From: Limnoperna fortunei
Taxonomy: Eukaryota; Mollusca; Bivalvia; Mytilida; Modiolidae
DNA length: 64,000 nucleotides
Assembly (NCBI GenBank): GCA_944474755.1
Contig: OX104111.1
Coordinates: 95,584,805-95,648,804, forward strand
Reading direction: 5' to 3'
The position numbers and the translations under genes are program-made. Position 1 is the stretch's first letter, and the number at the start of each line of letters is the position of its first letter. The notes under the pieces are model-generated. The model saw only the letters and a program-made list of their open reading frames with translations, was not told the origin of the DNA and did no database searches. This document shows positions 11,718 through 58,929 of the stretch, in pieces.

Positions 11718-14700
11718 TGGAGATGATACATCTGAGGGGTAACGGAGATGATACATCTGAGGGGTAACGGAGAGAGATGATACATCTGAGGGGTAATGGA
11801 GATGATACATCTGAGGGGTAATGGAGATGATACATCTGAGGGGTGATTGAGATGGAACATCTGAGGGGTGATAGAGATGGTACATCTGAGGGGTGATAGA
11901 GATGATACATCTGAGGGGTGATAGAGATGATACATCTGAGGGGTGATAGAGATGATACATCTGAGGGGTAATGGAGATGATACATCTGAGAGGTGATAGA
12001 GATGGTACATCCGAGAGGTAATGGAGATGATACATCTGAGGGGTAATGGAGATAATACATTTGAGGGGTAATGGAGATGATACATCTGAGGGGTGATAGA
12101 GATGATACATCTGAGAGGTGATAGAGATGATAATCTGAGGGGTAATGGAGATGATACATCTGAGGGGTGATAGAGATGATACATCTGAGGGGTGATAGAG
12201 ATGATACATCTGAGAGGTGATAGAGATGATAATCTGAGGGGTAATGGAGATGATACATCTGAGAGGTGATAGAGATGGTACATCCAAGAGGTAATGGAGA
12301 TGATACATCTGAGGGGTAATGGAGATAATACATTTGAGGGGTAATGGAGATGATACATCTGAGAGGTGATAGAGATGGTACATCCGAGGGGTAATGGAAA
12401 TGATACATTTGAGGGGTAATTAAGATGATACATCTGAGGGGTAACGGAGAGAGATGATACATCTGAGGGGTAATGGAGATGATACATACGAGTAATGGAG
12501 ATGATAATCTGAGGGGTAATGGAGATGATACATTTGAGGGGTAATGGAGATGATACATCTGAGAGGTGATAGAGATGGTACATCCGAGGGGTAATGGAGA
12601 TGATACATCTGAGGGGTGATAGAGATGATACATTTGAGGGGTAATGGAGATGATACATCTGAGAGGTGATAGAGATGGTACATCCGAGAGGTAATGGAGA
12701 TGATACATCTGAGGGGTGATAGAGATGATACATCTGAGGGGTAATGGAGATGATACATCTGAGGGGTGATAGAGATGATACATCTGAGGGGTGATAGAGA
12801 TGATACATCTGAGGGGTGATAGAGATGATACATCTGAGGGGTAATGGAGATGATACATCTGAGAGGTGATAGAGATGGTACATCCGAGAGGTAATGGAGA
12901 TGATACATCTGAGGGGTAATGGAGATAATACATTTGAGGGGTAATGGAGATGATACATCTGAGGGGTGATAGAGATGATACATCTGAGAGGTGATAGAGA
13001 TGATAATCTGAGGGGTAATGGAGATGATACATCTGAGGGGTGATAGAGATGATACATCTGAGGGGTGATAGAGATGATACATCTGAGAGGTGATAGAGAT
13101 GATAATCTGAGGGGTAATGGAGATGATACATCTGAGAGGTGATAGAGATGGTACACCCGAGAGGTAATGGAGATGATACATCTGAGGGGTAATGGAGATA
13201 ATACATTTGAGGGGTAATGGAGATGATACATCTGAGAGGTGATAGAGATGGTACCTCCGAGGGGTAATGGAAATGATACATTTGAGGGGTAATTGAGATG
13301 ATACATCTGAGGGGTAACGGAGAGAGATGATACATCTGAGGGGTAATGGAGATGATACATACGAGTAATGGAGATGATAATCTGAGGGGTAATGGAGATG
13401 ATACATTTGAGGGGTAATGGAGATGATACATCTGAGAGGTGATAGAGATGGTACATCCGAGGGGTAATGGAGATGATACATCTGAGGGGTAATGGAGATG
13501 ATACTTCTGATGGGTAATAGAGATGATAAATCTGAGGGGTAATAGAGATGATACATCTGAGGGGTAACGGAGATGATACATCTGAGGGGTAACGGAGAGA
13601 GATGATACATCTGAGGGGTAATGGAGATGATACATCTGAGGGGTAATGGAGATGATACATCTGAGGGGTGATTGAGATGGAACATCTGAGGGGTAATGGA
13701 GATGATACATCTGAGGGGTAATGGAGATGATACATCTGAGTACTGGAGATGATACATCTGAGGGGTCATGGAGATGATACATTTGAGGGGTAATGGAGAT
13801 GATACATCTGAGAGGTGATAGAGATGGTACATCCGAGGGGTAATGGAGATGATACATTTGAGGGGTAATGGAGATGATACATCTGAGGGGTAACGGAGAG
13901 AGATGATACATCTGAGGGGTAATGGAGATGATACATCTGAGGGGTGATAGAGATGGTACATCTGAGAGGTAATAGAGATGATACATCTGAGGGGTAATGG
14001 AGATGATACATTTGAGGGGTAATGGAGATGATACATCTGAGAGGTGATAGAGATAGAACATCTGAGGGGTAATGGAGATGATACATCTGAGGGGTGATTG
14101 AGATGGAACATCTGAGGGGTAATGGAGATGATACATCTGAGGGGTGATAGAGATGGTACATCTGAGAGGTGATAGAGATGGAACATCTGAGGGGTAATGG
14201 AGATGATACATCTGTGGGGTAATGGAGATGATACATCTGAGAGGTGATAGAGATGGAACATCTGAGGGGTAATGGAGATGATACATCTGAGGGGTGATTG
14301 AGATGGAACATCTGAGGGGTAATGGAGATGATACATCTGAGGGGTAATGGAGATGATACATCTGAGAGGTGATAGAGATGGAACATCTGAGGGGTAATGG
14401 AGATGATACATCTGAGGCGTGATTGAGATGGAACATCTGAGGGGTAATGGAGATGATACATCTGAGGGGTAATGGAGATGATACATCTGAGAGGTGATAG
14501 AGATGGAACATCTGAGGGGTAATGGAGATGATACATCTGAGAGGTGATAGAGATGGAACATCTGAGGGGTAATGGAGATGATACATCTGAGGGGTGATTG
14601 AGATGGAACATCTGAGGGGTAATAGAGATGATACATCTGAGGGGTAATGGAGATGATACATATGAGTAATGGAGATGATAATCTGAGGGGTAATGGAGAT

Positions 14701-15775
14701 GATACATTTGAGGGGTAATGGAGATGATACATCTGAGAGGTGATAGAGATGGTACATCCGAGGGGTAATGGAGATGATACATTTGAGGGGTAATGGAGAT
14801 GATACATCTAAGGGGTAATGGAGATGATAAATCTGAGGGGTAATGGAGATGATACATCTGAGGGGTAATGGAGATGATACTTCTGAGGGGTGATAGAGAT
14901 GATAAATCTGAGGGGTAATGGAGATGATACATCTGAGAGGTAATGGAGATGATACATCTGAGTAATGGAGATGATACATCTGAGGGGTAATAGAGATGAT
15001 ACATCTGAGGGGTAATGGAGATGATACATCTGAGGGGTAATGGAGATGATACATCTGAGGGGTAATGGAGATGATACATCTGAGGGGTAATGGAGATGAT
15101 ACATCTGAGAGGTAATGGAGATGATACATCTGAGTAATGGAGATGATACATCTGAGGGGTAATAGAGATGATACATCTGAGGGGTAATGGAGATGATACA
15201 TCTGAGGGGTAATAGAGATGATAAATCTGAGGGGTAATAGAGATGATACATCTGAGGGGTAATGGAGATGATACATCTGAGTAATGGAGATGATACATCT
15301 GAGGGGTAATGGAGATGATACATCTGAGGGGTAATGGAGATGATACATTTGAGGGGTAATGGAGATGATACATCTGAGTAATGGAGATGATACATCTGAG
15401 GGGTAATGGAGATGATACTTCTGAGGGGTAATAGAGATGATAAATCTGAGGGGTAATAGAGATGATACATCTGAGGGGTAATGGAGATGATACATCTGAG
15501 TAATGGAGATGATACATTTGAGGGGTAATGGAGATGATACATCTGAGGGGTAATGGAGATGATACATCTGAGGGGTAATGCAGATGATACATCTGAGGGG
15601 TATTAGAGATGATACATATGAGGGGTAATGGAGATGATACATCTGAGGGGTATTAGAGATGATACATATGAAATGTAAAGGAGATGATACATCTGAGGCG
15701 TAAAGGAGATAATACATCTGAGGTATAATAGAGATGATACTGCTGAGGGGTAATGGAGATGATACATTTGAGGGG
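11718..15775 (-). repeat. 25 bp minisatellite array (about 160 units) with higher-order structure
   Basis: The plus-strand unit is GGGGTAATGGAGATGATACA plus TCTGA. Variants include GGGGTGATAGAGATG, GAGAGGTGATAGAGATGG and short units lacking GGGG. Blocks repeat at larger scale: the sequence from about 12000-12600 is nearly repeated at about 12870-13470, an offset of roughly 870 bp. Because 25 is not a multiple of three and no frame of the minus-strand unit has a stop, very long minus-strand ORFs (up to 1,344 codons, 11683-15717) arise in all frames. They use the same 25-residue peptide period and are treated as artefacts. Confidence 0.97.
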
Positions 15776-16214
15776 TAAGCTGTTTAACAAACTAGCAGTT
15801 GAGAAATAACATTCAGAGAGAAGCCGAAAAGCCAAGACTTCATCGTTTTAGTCTAAAATAAAAGAAAATAAAAATGATCCAAAACAATTATAGAAACAAT
15901 TTAACTTGAATACCGGTTATAGCTCAAAACAAAAGGATGGAATTAAAGTTGTGCTTAAAATTGACTACAAAGTATGTCACGACTCCTTCCGCAGTTGCAA
16001 ATAATTTTAAAAACTTTTAACAACGGTGGGCTGGCATGCTTACTTGTTTGAAAGTTACCTGTAGATACAAAACTTCGAAACTCAGAAATATTAAGAAAGT
16101 TTGATTAATTCGTTGGAATGGTAAAAATTAACCCCAGTGAGTGAAGACTAGTTTCCAAATAATTACATCATGTAAACCCACGTTTAAGCACAGGTCTCAA
16201 TGCTATACGATCAC

Positions 16215-17130
16215 GATTTTAGCAAGATGGTGTGCGCGCTGTAGCAAAACCACTGACAAATATTGTTAATTTATCAAATGTACCAGACACTATGAAATTT
16301 GCCCGAGTATGTCCAATTTTTAAAACAAATAGTAGACTCGAAGTAGATAACTATATACCAGTTTGTATTTTATCAAAAATTGAGAAAAATCTGAGTATAC
16401 ACAATGAGAAAAGTGTTTAGAGCAGAATAGCTTGTTATATAACCTACAGTTGGGGTTCAGGCATAAATATTCAAAAGATAGTTGTCTTATACACTGACTT
16501 GATCATATCAAAACCCAAACAAGCAAATGTGTTTATACGGGTATGATTCTGGTGTATCGTCAGGAAGCTTTTGATAATAAATATGTAAAAAAGTATGGGT
16601 CTGTAAAACGGTTCATATCTTTTCTGAGAGAAAATAGAAAGTCTGGGTAAACGGCACAGAGTCATTTTTCAAACTGTGAATTGTGGAGGCCCTTTATTAT
16701 TTCCATATTATTAAATGACATGTCAAGTAAAGAATGTAAATTAGTATATGCTGACAATAGAGCTATTTTGTACTATCTTGAGAACCCGTGTGTAAGATCT
16801 CAGATACTATTACAAGAATTACAGTCTTGCAGTCAGTGGTTAATTTGTAACAAATACACTTGGGTAAACCATAATGCATTTTTTGGTACAAAGCAAAATC
16901 TTTATAAAATTAACAAATGTTAAGTTGTCTGCAACAATCATCTTATTTCTTCTAAAAATAGTGTGAAATAATTAAACAATATAAAGTCAACCCAAGTAAA
17001 TTAAAGAAGTTTTTTATCTGACAATTCAAGTATAACTTTAGTCGATGCTTTATTGCTATGTCAATTTGACTATGCCTGTCCTTCTTGGAACGCGTCTTAT
17101 AAGTATGGGTTAAAATTGCAAACTACTAAT
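16215..17130 (+). pseudogene. Decayed non-LTR retrotransposon reverse transcriptase
   Basis: Successive frames show RT blocks. 16232-16420 resembles the 'ARVCPIFK...DNYIPV.ILSKIEK' block. 16445-16600 resembles 'LGFRHKYS...HIKTQT' with stops. 16681-16923 shows 'LLNDMSS' then LVYADNRAILYY and LLQELQSCSQWLICNK. Near 17045-17120 is the downstream 'LLCQFDYACPSWN' block. The catalytic YADD box reads YADN, and several frameshifts and stops separate the blocks, so the copy is dead. The order of blocks gives plus orientation. The clade (CR1/jockey-like) is a guess. Confidence 0.85.
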
Positions 17131-17629
17131 TATATACTAAAAATTATCAGTTATATAAAAAATCAATTATAGGTAACGGAATATTTATAACGAATAATCA
17201 TACCCTCGCAACCCTTTTTTGGCGACAAATCACAAAACTACAATCGGATTATTATGGCAGCAAAATTCGGCCTGTAGGTTTAAATCATTTAAAGCGTTGA
17301 ATATAGAAACAAAGTAAGACAACTGAGATTGAATCATGTATACACAGATTTTATAATAAGTGTCAAGCATATGTGAAGGGCAACAGACTGTCATCAGCAT
17401 TGTACAAAGTCAAGTGAATATAATTTCTGGGTACCACAAATAGCAGGTCAACAAAAATGGACTTTTTATTATAACTAAGTTAAATATTGGAATTTATTAC
17501 CACATAATATAAAAAAAAACACTGATAACTATAAAACATGTAAAATCGCACATAGCAGCATGATACACCAATTTGTCTGATCAATCTTTTGCTAAACCAA
17601 CAACAGAGCTGCTCAGCGCGGCCTAAATA

Positions 17630-17892
17630 ACGGAGAGTGGGGATTGTCAGGTTACATTATGAAATGCCTGATTGCGGACCAAAGTGGGTGACGCGTTTGG
17701 AGAGTGCCACACTCCTTGCACGATTTTGAAGATTTCATAACAGAGTACAATGTAGACACTACGACACGCTAATTCATCGACTTTACCCATTACTCTACAT
17801 TTTTCTAGCCTAGTCAATTTGTGTTCCTGATAATTGTAAATTGTTCTGGTCTTGAATATTGCTCGCTTGAGGTTAAGCAAACATTTAATCTC
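17630..17892 (+). mobile_element. Dispersed repeat family B copy
   Basis: Contains GGGGATTGTCAGG, then GCCTGATTGCGGACCAAAGT, then GTTTGGAGAGTGCCACACTC and CTTGCACGA. The same series occurs at 42110 and 43690, and inverted at 50467 and 62101. It ends with a decayed tail that matches the end of the 43690 copy (GCTCGCT...AGCAAACAT). Probably a SINE-like or short non-autonomous element of unknown class. Confidence 0.65.
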
Positions 17893-18059
17893 TTATTCTC
17901 TCATATCTTTTCATGGGTATTTGATATCATAGTGTCCGAGTTAGTCTTATTACTATATTAGTTTAAAGCATGTAGTAATGTTTAAGCGAATGAATCATAT
18001 CACAAGTATTTCGATTTCTTTTTCTCTCGCCTTTTACTTCCTGTCTGTATTTACAAGCT

Positions 18060-18781
18060 TTTCCCTTAAGACTGGTGATGTGTCATTAAGTTGAAATCCT
18101 CCAAACGGTAAGTTTCATTATGTTTGTAGAAGTTGTAAGCCTCCGAATTATACACTGTATTAACGGTGTGGTGTCATTATCTTTTTACATGGTGGAAGCC
18201 GCCAAAGGTTGTAATGATGAGGTGTCATTGTATGTTTACAAGTTTTAAGCCTCATCACGTCAAAAATGGCGTTGTATCGTTTTGTTATTACAAGTTTGAA
18301 GCCTCCAAACGTTAATAACGGTGAGGTGTCATTATAACTTTACAAGTTGGTAGTCCTTAACTGTTAATTATTGTAAGATGTCATTTCGCTCTAAATGTTG
18401 GAATCTTTCACGCGTTATTAATGCTATCATTCCATTATTTCATCACGTTGGAAGCGTCATGACGTTAACATTGATATTGGAAGTCCTCAAATGTAAATAA
18501 TTGTGAGGTGTTATTTTGACACATTACAAGTTGGAAGCCTCATAACGTTAATACTAACGAAGTGTCATTATTGCATAACAAGTTGACAGCCTTCAAACGT
18601 TAATAATGATGATGTTTCATTATATCTTCAGATGTTATGAATGCCATGGTTTCATTGTGTTTTTAAAGCAAGACAATCGTTACGTTTCATTATGTCTATA
18701 CAAGTTGGAAGACTCCAAAACGTTAATAATGGAGGGTGTTAATGCGCCTCACAAGTTGGAAACCTTCATGCGTTATGTTTC
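18060..18781 (+). repeat. Degenerate tandem repeat, period about 55-60 bp
   Basis: The motif ACAAGTTGGAAGCCTCCAAA, then CGTTAATAATGG, then GAGGTGTCATTATG recurs about a dozen times in diverged form. The field continues at about 18993-19070 after an inserted minus-strand SINE (18782-18992). Old tandem array with no coding capacity. Confidence 0.8.
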
Positions 18782-18992
18782 GTTTGTTTGAATAGAGTTA
18801 ACGCAACTTTCCGATTTTATTTAGCTATATCATGTCGTCCAGTTTTTATTGGGAGAGGAGCCGGTTTACCAGGAGAAATTCTACGATCTTCGGAAAGAAA
18901 ACTGGCACTCCTTGTAAATTAAGATTGAAGTCGAGCACACCCTATCCGCAGTGAGACTCGAACCTGAAACTACCTTTCGCCCACTGAGGACC
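18782..18992 (-). mobile_element. SINE, minus strand, inserted in degenerate repeat
   Basis: Read on the minus strand: GTCCTCAGTGGGCG head, GGTTCGAGTCTCACTGCG-like B box, TGCCAGTTTTCTTTCC, CCAATAAAAACTGGACGAC-like 3' part, and AGCTATAT tail. It interrupts the 55-60 bp repeat field, so it is younger than that array. Confidence 0.75.
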
Positions 18993-19604
18993 CCTTCATG
19001 CGTTAATAATGGCGTGGTGTCATTAGGTCTTTCAATGATGGCAGCCTTCAGATGTCATTAATGTCATGGTTACATGTCTTCAAAGCAGGACAATGGTGGG
19101 ATCGATTCCGTACTAACTGGATATGTAGTTTTTGTTTAATTTCCTTTTAAAAACACGTTGTCTGTCATCAAAAGTACAGTCAATGTTTTCCCTCTAGTAT
19201 CAAATTCACGGAAACATAAATCAAACTACAACTGTTCAGCCATTAATTGAAAATTCGATAGGAAACATCATCCGTTACATGATAAATGTTTAAAAGAAAC
19301 TTAAATTGAATAAACTGTTTGACCATATCGTGTCGACCTTTATCAGATTTTGATTTGTGTCCTGTCAATGTGTTTTTGAACCCAGTTATTACCTGTAAAC
19401 TACAGGTAATACCTTGTTCCTTTCATCTGGTATCTTTTACACTGTTTCTTATTCTACCACCCTTAATTACGTCGATTTTCGATTGATTACCGCAGAGGTA
19501 TTCATGGGTCAATTTTTCATGAATAATTTTTCTGCAATATATTAGGTTTTATATCAATAAATATTCAATGATTGATTGAGCGGGTACGCTGTATTAGTAA
19601 CTGC

Positions 19605-19612
19605 TATAAAAG
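19605..19612 (+). promoter_or_regulatory. Candidate TATA box of the esterase gene
   Basis: TATAAAAG lies about 200 bp upstream of the esterase start codon. About 25-35 bp further on is CTCTTTCAGTGCGCATCAGT, a plausible start-of-transcription region. A 5' UTR of about 170 nt would follow, with or without a 5' intron (TATTCGCAG just before the ATG could be an acceptor). This is a positional inference in AT-rich DNA. Confidence 0.4.
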
Positions 19613-19809
19613 ATAAGCTCTCTTTCAGTGCGCATCAGTATGATATTAGTATCACAAAAAGGAAGTCACGTGGAAAATTCTTTTTAATAAAAACTGTGAA
19701 GTGAACATGTGAATTTTGTTGGTCATGCGATGTATAGAAGGGAACGTACTAACTGACCGATTTTTCGGGTCTTTTTCAAACGCTTTATTACTTCATATTC
19801 GCAGATAAA

Positions 19810-54134
<34,325 letters not shown>

Positions 54135-57100
54135 AATTTAAAAAACGAACAATAACACGGTAGGAAAGAAAATGATGTTACAAAGAGCATAAGGATATAC
54201 ACAAATTAAATTGGACCGTTTCTTTAATATACATAAGTACGAAAAGTATGAATTTATTTAGATATAGAAGCATAAAAACGAAAAAGAAGTACAATGCCTA
54301 CGAGAACGATCGCACATTAAAAGAACCACGACAGTAGCCTGCATATTCGTTCGTTTCATATTAAAGTTATGACTTGAGATTTTACTAAGTAGAAAATTCT
54401 ATATTTGTTATGATCGTGCAAAGAACAATGGTGTTTAAGTTGTAGAATTATTATAAATATTTCTGAAGCTATCTCATCTTTTGTACTATTTAATTATTTG
54501 TATAAATCATTGTATATAAAGCATTATACTATTTAATATCATGTTGTTAAGTGTTGTTTGTTGTTACTAGGAAAATCCTTTACATGTAAATATACAAGTA
54601 CACGCAAATATCAAAATATTTTTTATCATTAATTGGCAAAATATACACCTGAAATAAAGTATATCAACTAAATAGTTAAATATATATATCGCATCGAAGT
54701 CTTAATGCAAATGGATAGGTGCTACAATACCTTAATTCGACTAATTTGTCTTATGACGCATTAACATGGGTTTACCAATAATAATAAAATTAAAATTAAA
54801 CTGAATCCAAGTGAAAAGTCAATAAAAAAATGAATAATTGTTCATTTACTTGTTTCATTGGGCACAATCGAGAATGTTTATCATTATAAATTATATCTAT
54901 AAATTGACTATTCAGATTCTTAGCTGGCATACTTTATAATTTAAACATCTAGTTGTGTTACTCTAGTAAAAGACACATTTTTGGGCAGAAATGTTTCTGG
55001 GTGTTTAAAGGCAATCATAAGTCGTTGTTTTATTGTCTTCTTATAGTCTTCTGAATTGCACTTCGTGTCGATATGAAAACAAGATTGTCAATTTAAGGTC
55101 TTTACCGCACCTTTCTCTTATACATTTTCTTGTTGTTTAACTTGGATATTATACTTATGAATATTTGAGGAAATTTATGTTTAATTGTTGTTGAATATAT
55201 ATTTGTATCAAGTGTTGTTAGCAAGTTTTATACTTTGTGTACTAACTCATGAAATTTAATTTTAATTTCATTTTGGTAGAATATTTCGTTCTGAACAGCT
55301 ACATCAATGTTTATATTATGTAATATCATATCAAACCAATAAAAGCCTTCTATAATACTGTATACTGCAAATAGGATTAGACAGTACAAAAACTAAACAT
55401 TCAAAGGACACATAATACCATATTCATACAAAACTATAAAACACAAAAATACGAACTCCTATACAAATCTAGTAAATGTTTCTGTCTCATTAACGACTTC
55501 CCACTAATTTTCATTTACTTATATATAGCAGTCGATTTCGAACTTGGTAAGACTATAACCGTTGATACACTTACCTTGTATCTTTCAACAAGCGCACGAT
55601 GTTGCCTATAACACTTCTTAAGGATTGATATAAGTAGTTACTTTCTCAGTAGTTTGTGCGACAGAATATACTGCTTCACCAAGGAATTTTTGATATTATT
55701 TAATGTTGAATATCGTGTGAGAGTATGGGTGCTTTTAACTTAAAGGTCTTTAAAATTCAGTTTTAATTTAATGAATTATTTGTTTCATTAAAACACAATA
55801 ATCTTTTAAACTTATATATAAAAGAATAATTAAGAACCATCTGATTAATACCGCTAAAACATAACACAATGTAATCTGTCTATTATTTAATACAAGCATT
55901 CTTTTATAAGCCGTTCAATATAACATACAATATTGGTTTAGTACTTATGATGGCAGTGAATTATCTTTCAGTTCTTCAGTACATCTCATTTGTATGAAGG
56001 ATTCAGTAATCTATGAACATTTACGGGACAATGCGTAGTCAGCTTTCATACTGAATAATACAAATATACGAAATCCACAATACACTATGCATTGCCTGAT
56101 TAAAAGTATCACACTCAATAGTCCAACTCAAACACACCTCATTTGTTTTATTCTATAAATTGTTTGGCTTTCACAAAAAATAAGATATCATGTAGTGACC
56201 AAATGTCATAAATTTATATTGAACGATAAACAAATAGCGACAATAAAATAACTCCGACAAAGACAAAGATAAATCCACACAAAAAACAAAAATTAGAAAA
56301 CTAAAGGTAAGCAAAAAGCACCACAGTAAACTCGGTAGGTGTGGTGGTATGTAGAAAGGGTAATCAGTTTATGCAGGACACGCCATGTTACTCATGGTAA
56401 TGTTTCGTGTGAAACAGAAAATAAATATTACTAACAAATGAAACGATTTTATATGAACACGATAAAGGTAATATATGGAAAAAAAAATAAAAAGACGGAT
56501 GTGGGACCTCGTTTATCAAACTTCGTTTTTGTCATGACACATAATTTAAGAACTTGTTTCATGTTGAATAGGTAGTACGGTAGAACTTGGTTTTAAACAG
56601 TTAAAGAGCCAAAATCGTTATTTAATTCTAATTTATTGAATTATAAATCAGATGCATTTGAATTGACCGTAATGCGGAGTTATCCCATTCGCAATGTAAA
56701 TTAAATAAAGAAACGTTGTAATGGGGCATAGACCTAGACCCAGCAGTGTTCCTTAATATTAAACAATCAATACAACTAAATTACAGATATGATACACATA
56801 TTATTTGTGAGTTTTTGCATTGCTACTTGTTTTCAGAATGAAAACTGGTGAAAGTTTATAAAACTATCTGAACAGATACCCCATACATTATCATTTGCCT
56901 TTTGTATTCGTGATAGGGAAAGGACGTGTTTTTTTCAGTGTTCCGAAAAAAACGTTTTAATTTTAGTTAGTTTTTAGCACATTATATTGTGAAGTGTTTT
57001 CTTCATTCTGGAGTTGACGAAATGTTTGTTGGATTGTGTTTTTGCTAATGGATTTAATTTGCTTAATACATAGGGGGAGGGGTGGGGGTTCCCAAAACGT

Positions 57101-57439
57101 CTAATTGCATCTACATCATTTTAAGAAATGGGAATTAGGAGGTTCGTTGAAGGTTGTTTACCTGTAATTGGAATGTAAAATAATTCGGATATTCTGCGTT
57201 TCGGGAATGCCTGTAATTTACATGTAAAATAATTTATATTTTATTTTGAATATTTATTTAATCCTTTAAGATGTTTAAATAATACAAACAATAAAATATA
57301 TAAACATAGAAACATAGCACTTACTAAACAATTAAGTTCAAGTAAATATTTATTTTACAAAAAAGATTGTCAACTTATTGTCTTGACCCCTTCGCTTGAA
57401 TATGGAGATGTAACCTTTTTTGGTTTGCTATTAATCGAA
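54135..57439. other. 3' UTR and AT-rich intergenic DNA
   Basis: After the esterase stop I see only AT-rich sequence, the candidate polyadenylation site, and no exon, RNA gene or clear repeat. Confidence 0.6.
54653..54658 (+). terminator. Candidate polyadenylation signal of the esterase gene
   Basis: AATAAA about 520 bp after the stop codon is the first clean hexamer I noticed. In AT-rich DNA this is weak evidence. Other AATAAA-like sites follow near 54780. Confidence 0.35.
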
Positions 57440-57688
57440 CTAAGGGACCGACCATTTAACTTGCAGGGGGGGGCTTGGTTTTTTCCTAAAAAATATTTTG
57501 AAAATGATTTTTGATGAAAAACTATTTTGAAAGCAGAGGGTAAGAAAACAAATATTCTGAAGAAGGATTTCTGCTATGTAAAATAATGCTTATAATGAAA
57601 AAAAATTCTGTCGCGACGCCTTCAAAAAATTTTCTGACCAAAACAAAAAACCAAGCCCCCCTTTCAAGTTAAGTGGTGTGTCCCTAAG
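57440..57688. mobile_element. TIR element (about 249 bp)
   Basis: The left end CTAAGGGACCGACCATTTAA with CTTGCA, a run of eight G and GCTTGGTTTTTT is complementary to the right end AAAAAACCAAGCCCCCCTTT with CAAGTTAAGTGG and TGTGTCCCTAAG. The interior (AAAATATTTTGAAAATG) is also partly inverted. Non-autonomous element without ORF. Confidence 0.8.
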
Positions 57689-57967
57689 CAGATGCCGTGT
57701 TGAACTATGATGAACGGTATGTGTTGTTACGAATTTAATACAACACTATATCCAGTACCCAACCTGGACTTTGTGTGTGTGTGTGTGTGTGGCATTTTTA
57801 ACACAGAATAAAGGCTTTGGCTGCTGAAAAGATGACATTTAGACATGTAATCACGATTTAGGTACCCAGCGTTATTTTGATAAGTATTTAAGTGATGATA
57901 TGTGATATATTTATTATTATTTTATCATTAATCCAAAAAACTCTGCCAACTTGAACAATTCTTATTA

Positions 57968-58690
57968 CAGTAGAGTTCGATTATAAAGAATTTCAAGCAA
58001 CTGTCGGATACATTTCGTTATAAGCCTAATTCGTTAAATGAGAAATTCCATGTTTGATTACCTTACTGTTTACACACATTGTCTATTATGTATTGTATTT
58101 GAATAGTGCTTAATACTTGTCAAACAATATGTTTATGTATGTTTTGATATGTTGTGTATTATTTTAATTTTTTTTAAAGTTTATATGTAGTTGTAGTTGT
58201 ACTTATCCATCCACAAAACGTTTTTATTGGTTTGTATAATACTTGAGCTATCTGCAGTCTGATCGAGCTTACACATACATTTGAGCATTACAGCAGAAAT
58301 TCTGTTTGAATGTCCAGATTATTCCTTAGTAAAATCGGTTGAATTTTTGATGTCGTGTTAGGTGGAAGAAATTTTAAGTAACGGACATGCGAATGTGCTG
58401 GATAGTTGTCAATAAAAAGTAGCAGTTTTCTATTTTGTTTGGTCACTGATCTATTAAGTTCCTTAACCCACTGCTCAAACACACCACTGGTCATCCATTT
58501 TTTTTGTATTTGATTGGTACAGCACCGGCAGGCTCATAACGTTTTTCGAGGCCCCTCGGATTGGTGAACTTTCCAATAACCAGTGGTTTCTGTTTTTTCG
58601 TATCTGCCATATTTGAAGCAACGGTCTGTCTTTCTTTGCTCTTTTTCCCTCCGTGATATGGTTCTCCTTTAAACTGCAATGTTCTCTTAG
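57968..58690 (-). pseudogene. Tigger/pogo (Tc1-mariner superfamily) transposase fragment with one TIR
   Basis: The minus strand encodes FKGEPYHGGKKSKERQTV, then KPLVIGKFTNPRG (58491-58679) and, after a frameshift, WMTSGVFEQWVKELNR with LLLFIDNYPAHSH and LKFLPPNTTSKIQP (58288-58494). These are conserved Tigger blocks, and DNYPAH holds a catalytic Asp. The usual QPMDQG block reads QPILLRN, so the third part is damaged. At 57968 CAGTAGAGTTCGATTATAAA after TA matches a pogo/Tigger terminal repeat. The other end was not found. Dead element. Confidence 0.85.
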
Positions 58691-58929
58691 GTAAAGATCA
58701 GTACTGAAGTGTGACTACTGGGCTAGTGATACACTATGGGGACTGACAGTCCACCAGCACAGACATCGACCTAGTGGTTGCAAATAAAATGTCAAAGATA
58801 GCAAGGTTCATAAAATTTACTATGCTAGACCTGCGTTTTGTCTAATCAATTTGACTCATCAGTGGCGCTCAAACCAAAACTTAAACTCAAACGTTGCGAT
58901 TGTCTCCTTGATATCCATGAGTTAAAAAA

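Noticed and set aside
11683..15717. 1,344-codon minus-strand ORF and overlapping ORFs of up to 795 codons
   Set aside because: They come from a stop-free 25 bp satellite unit read in rotating frames. The same peptide appears in every frame and there are no splice or start signals that favour one.
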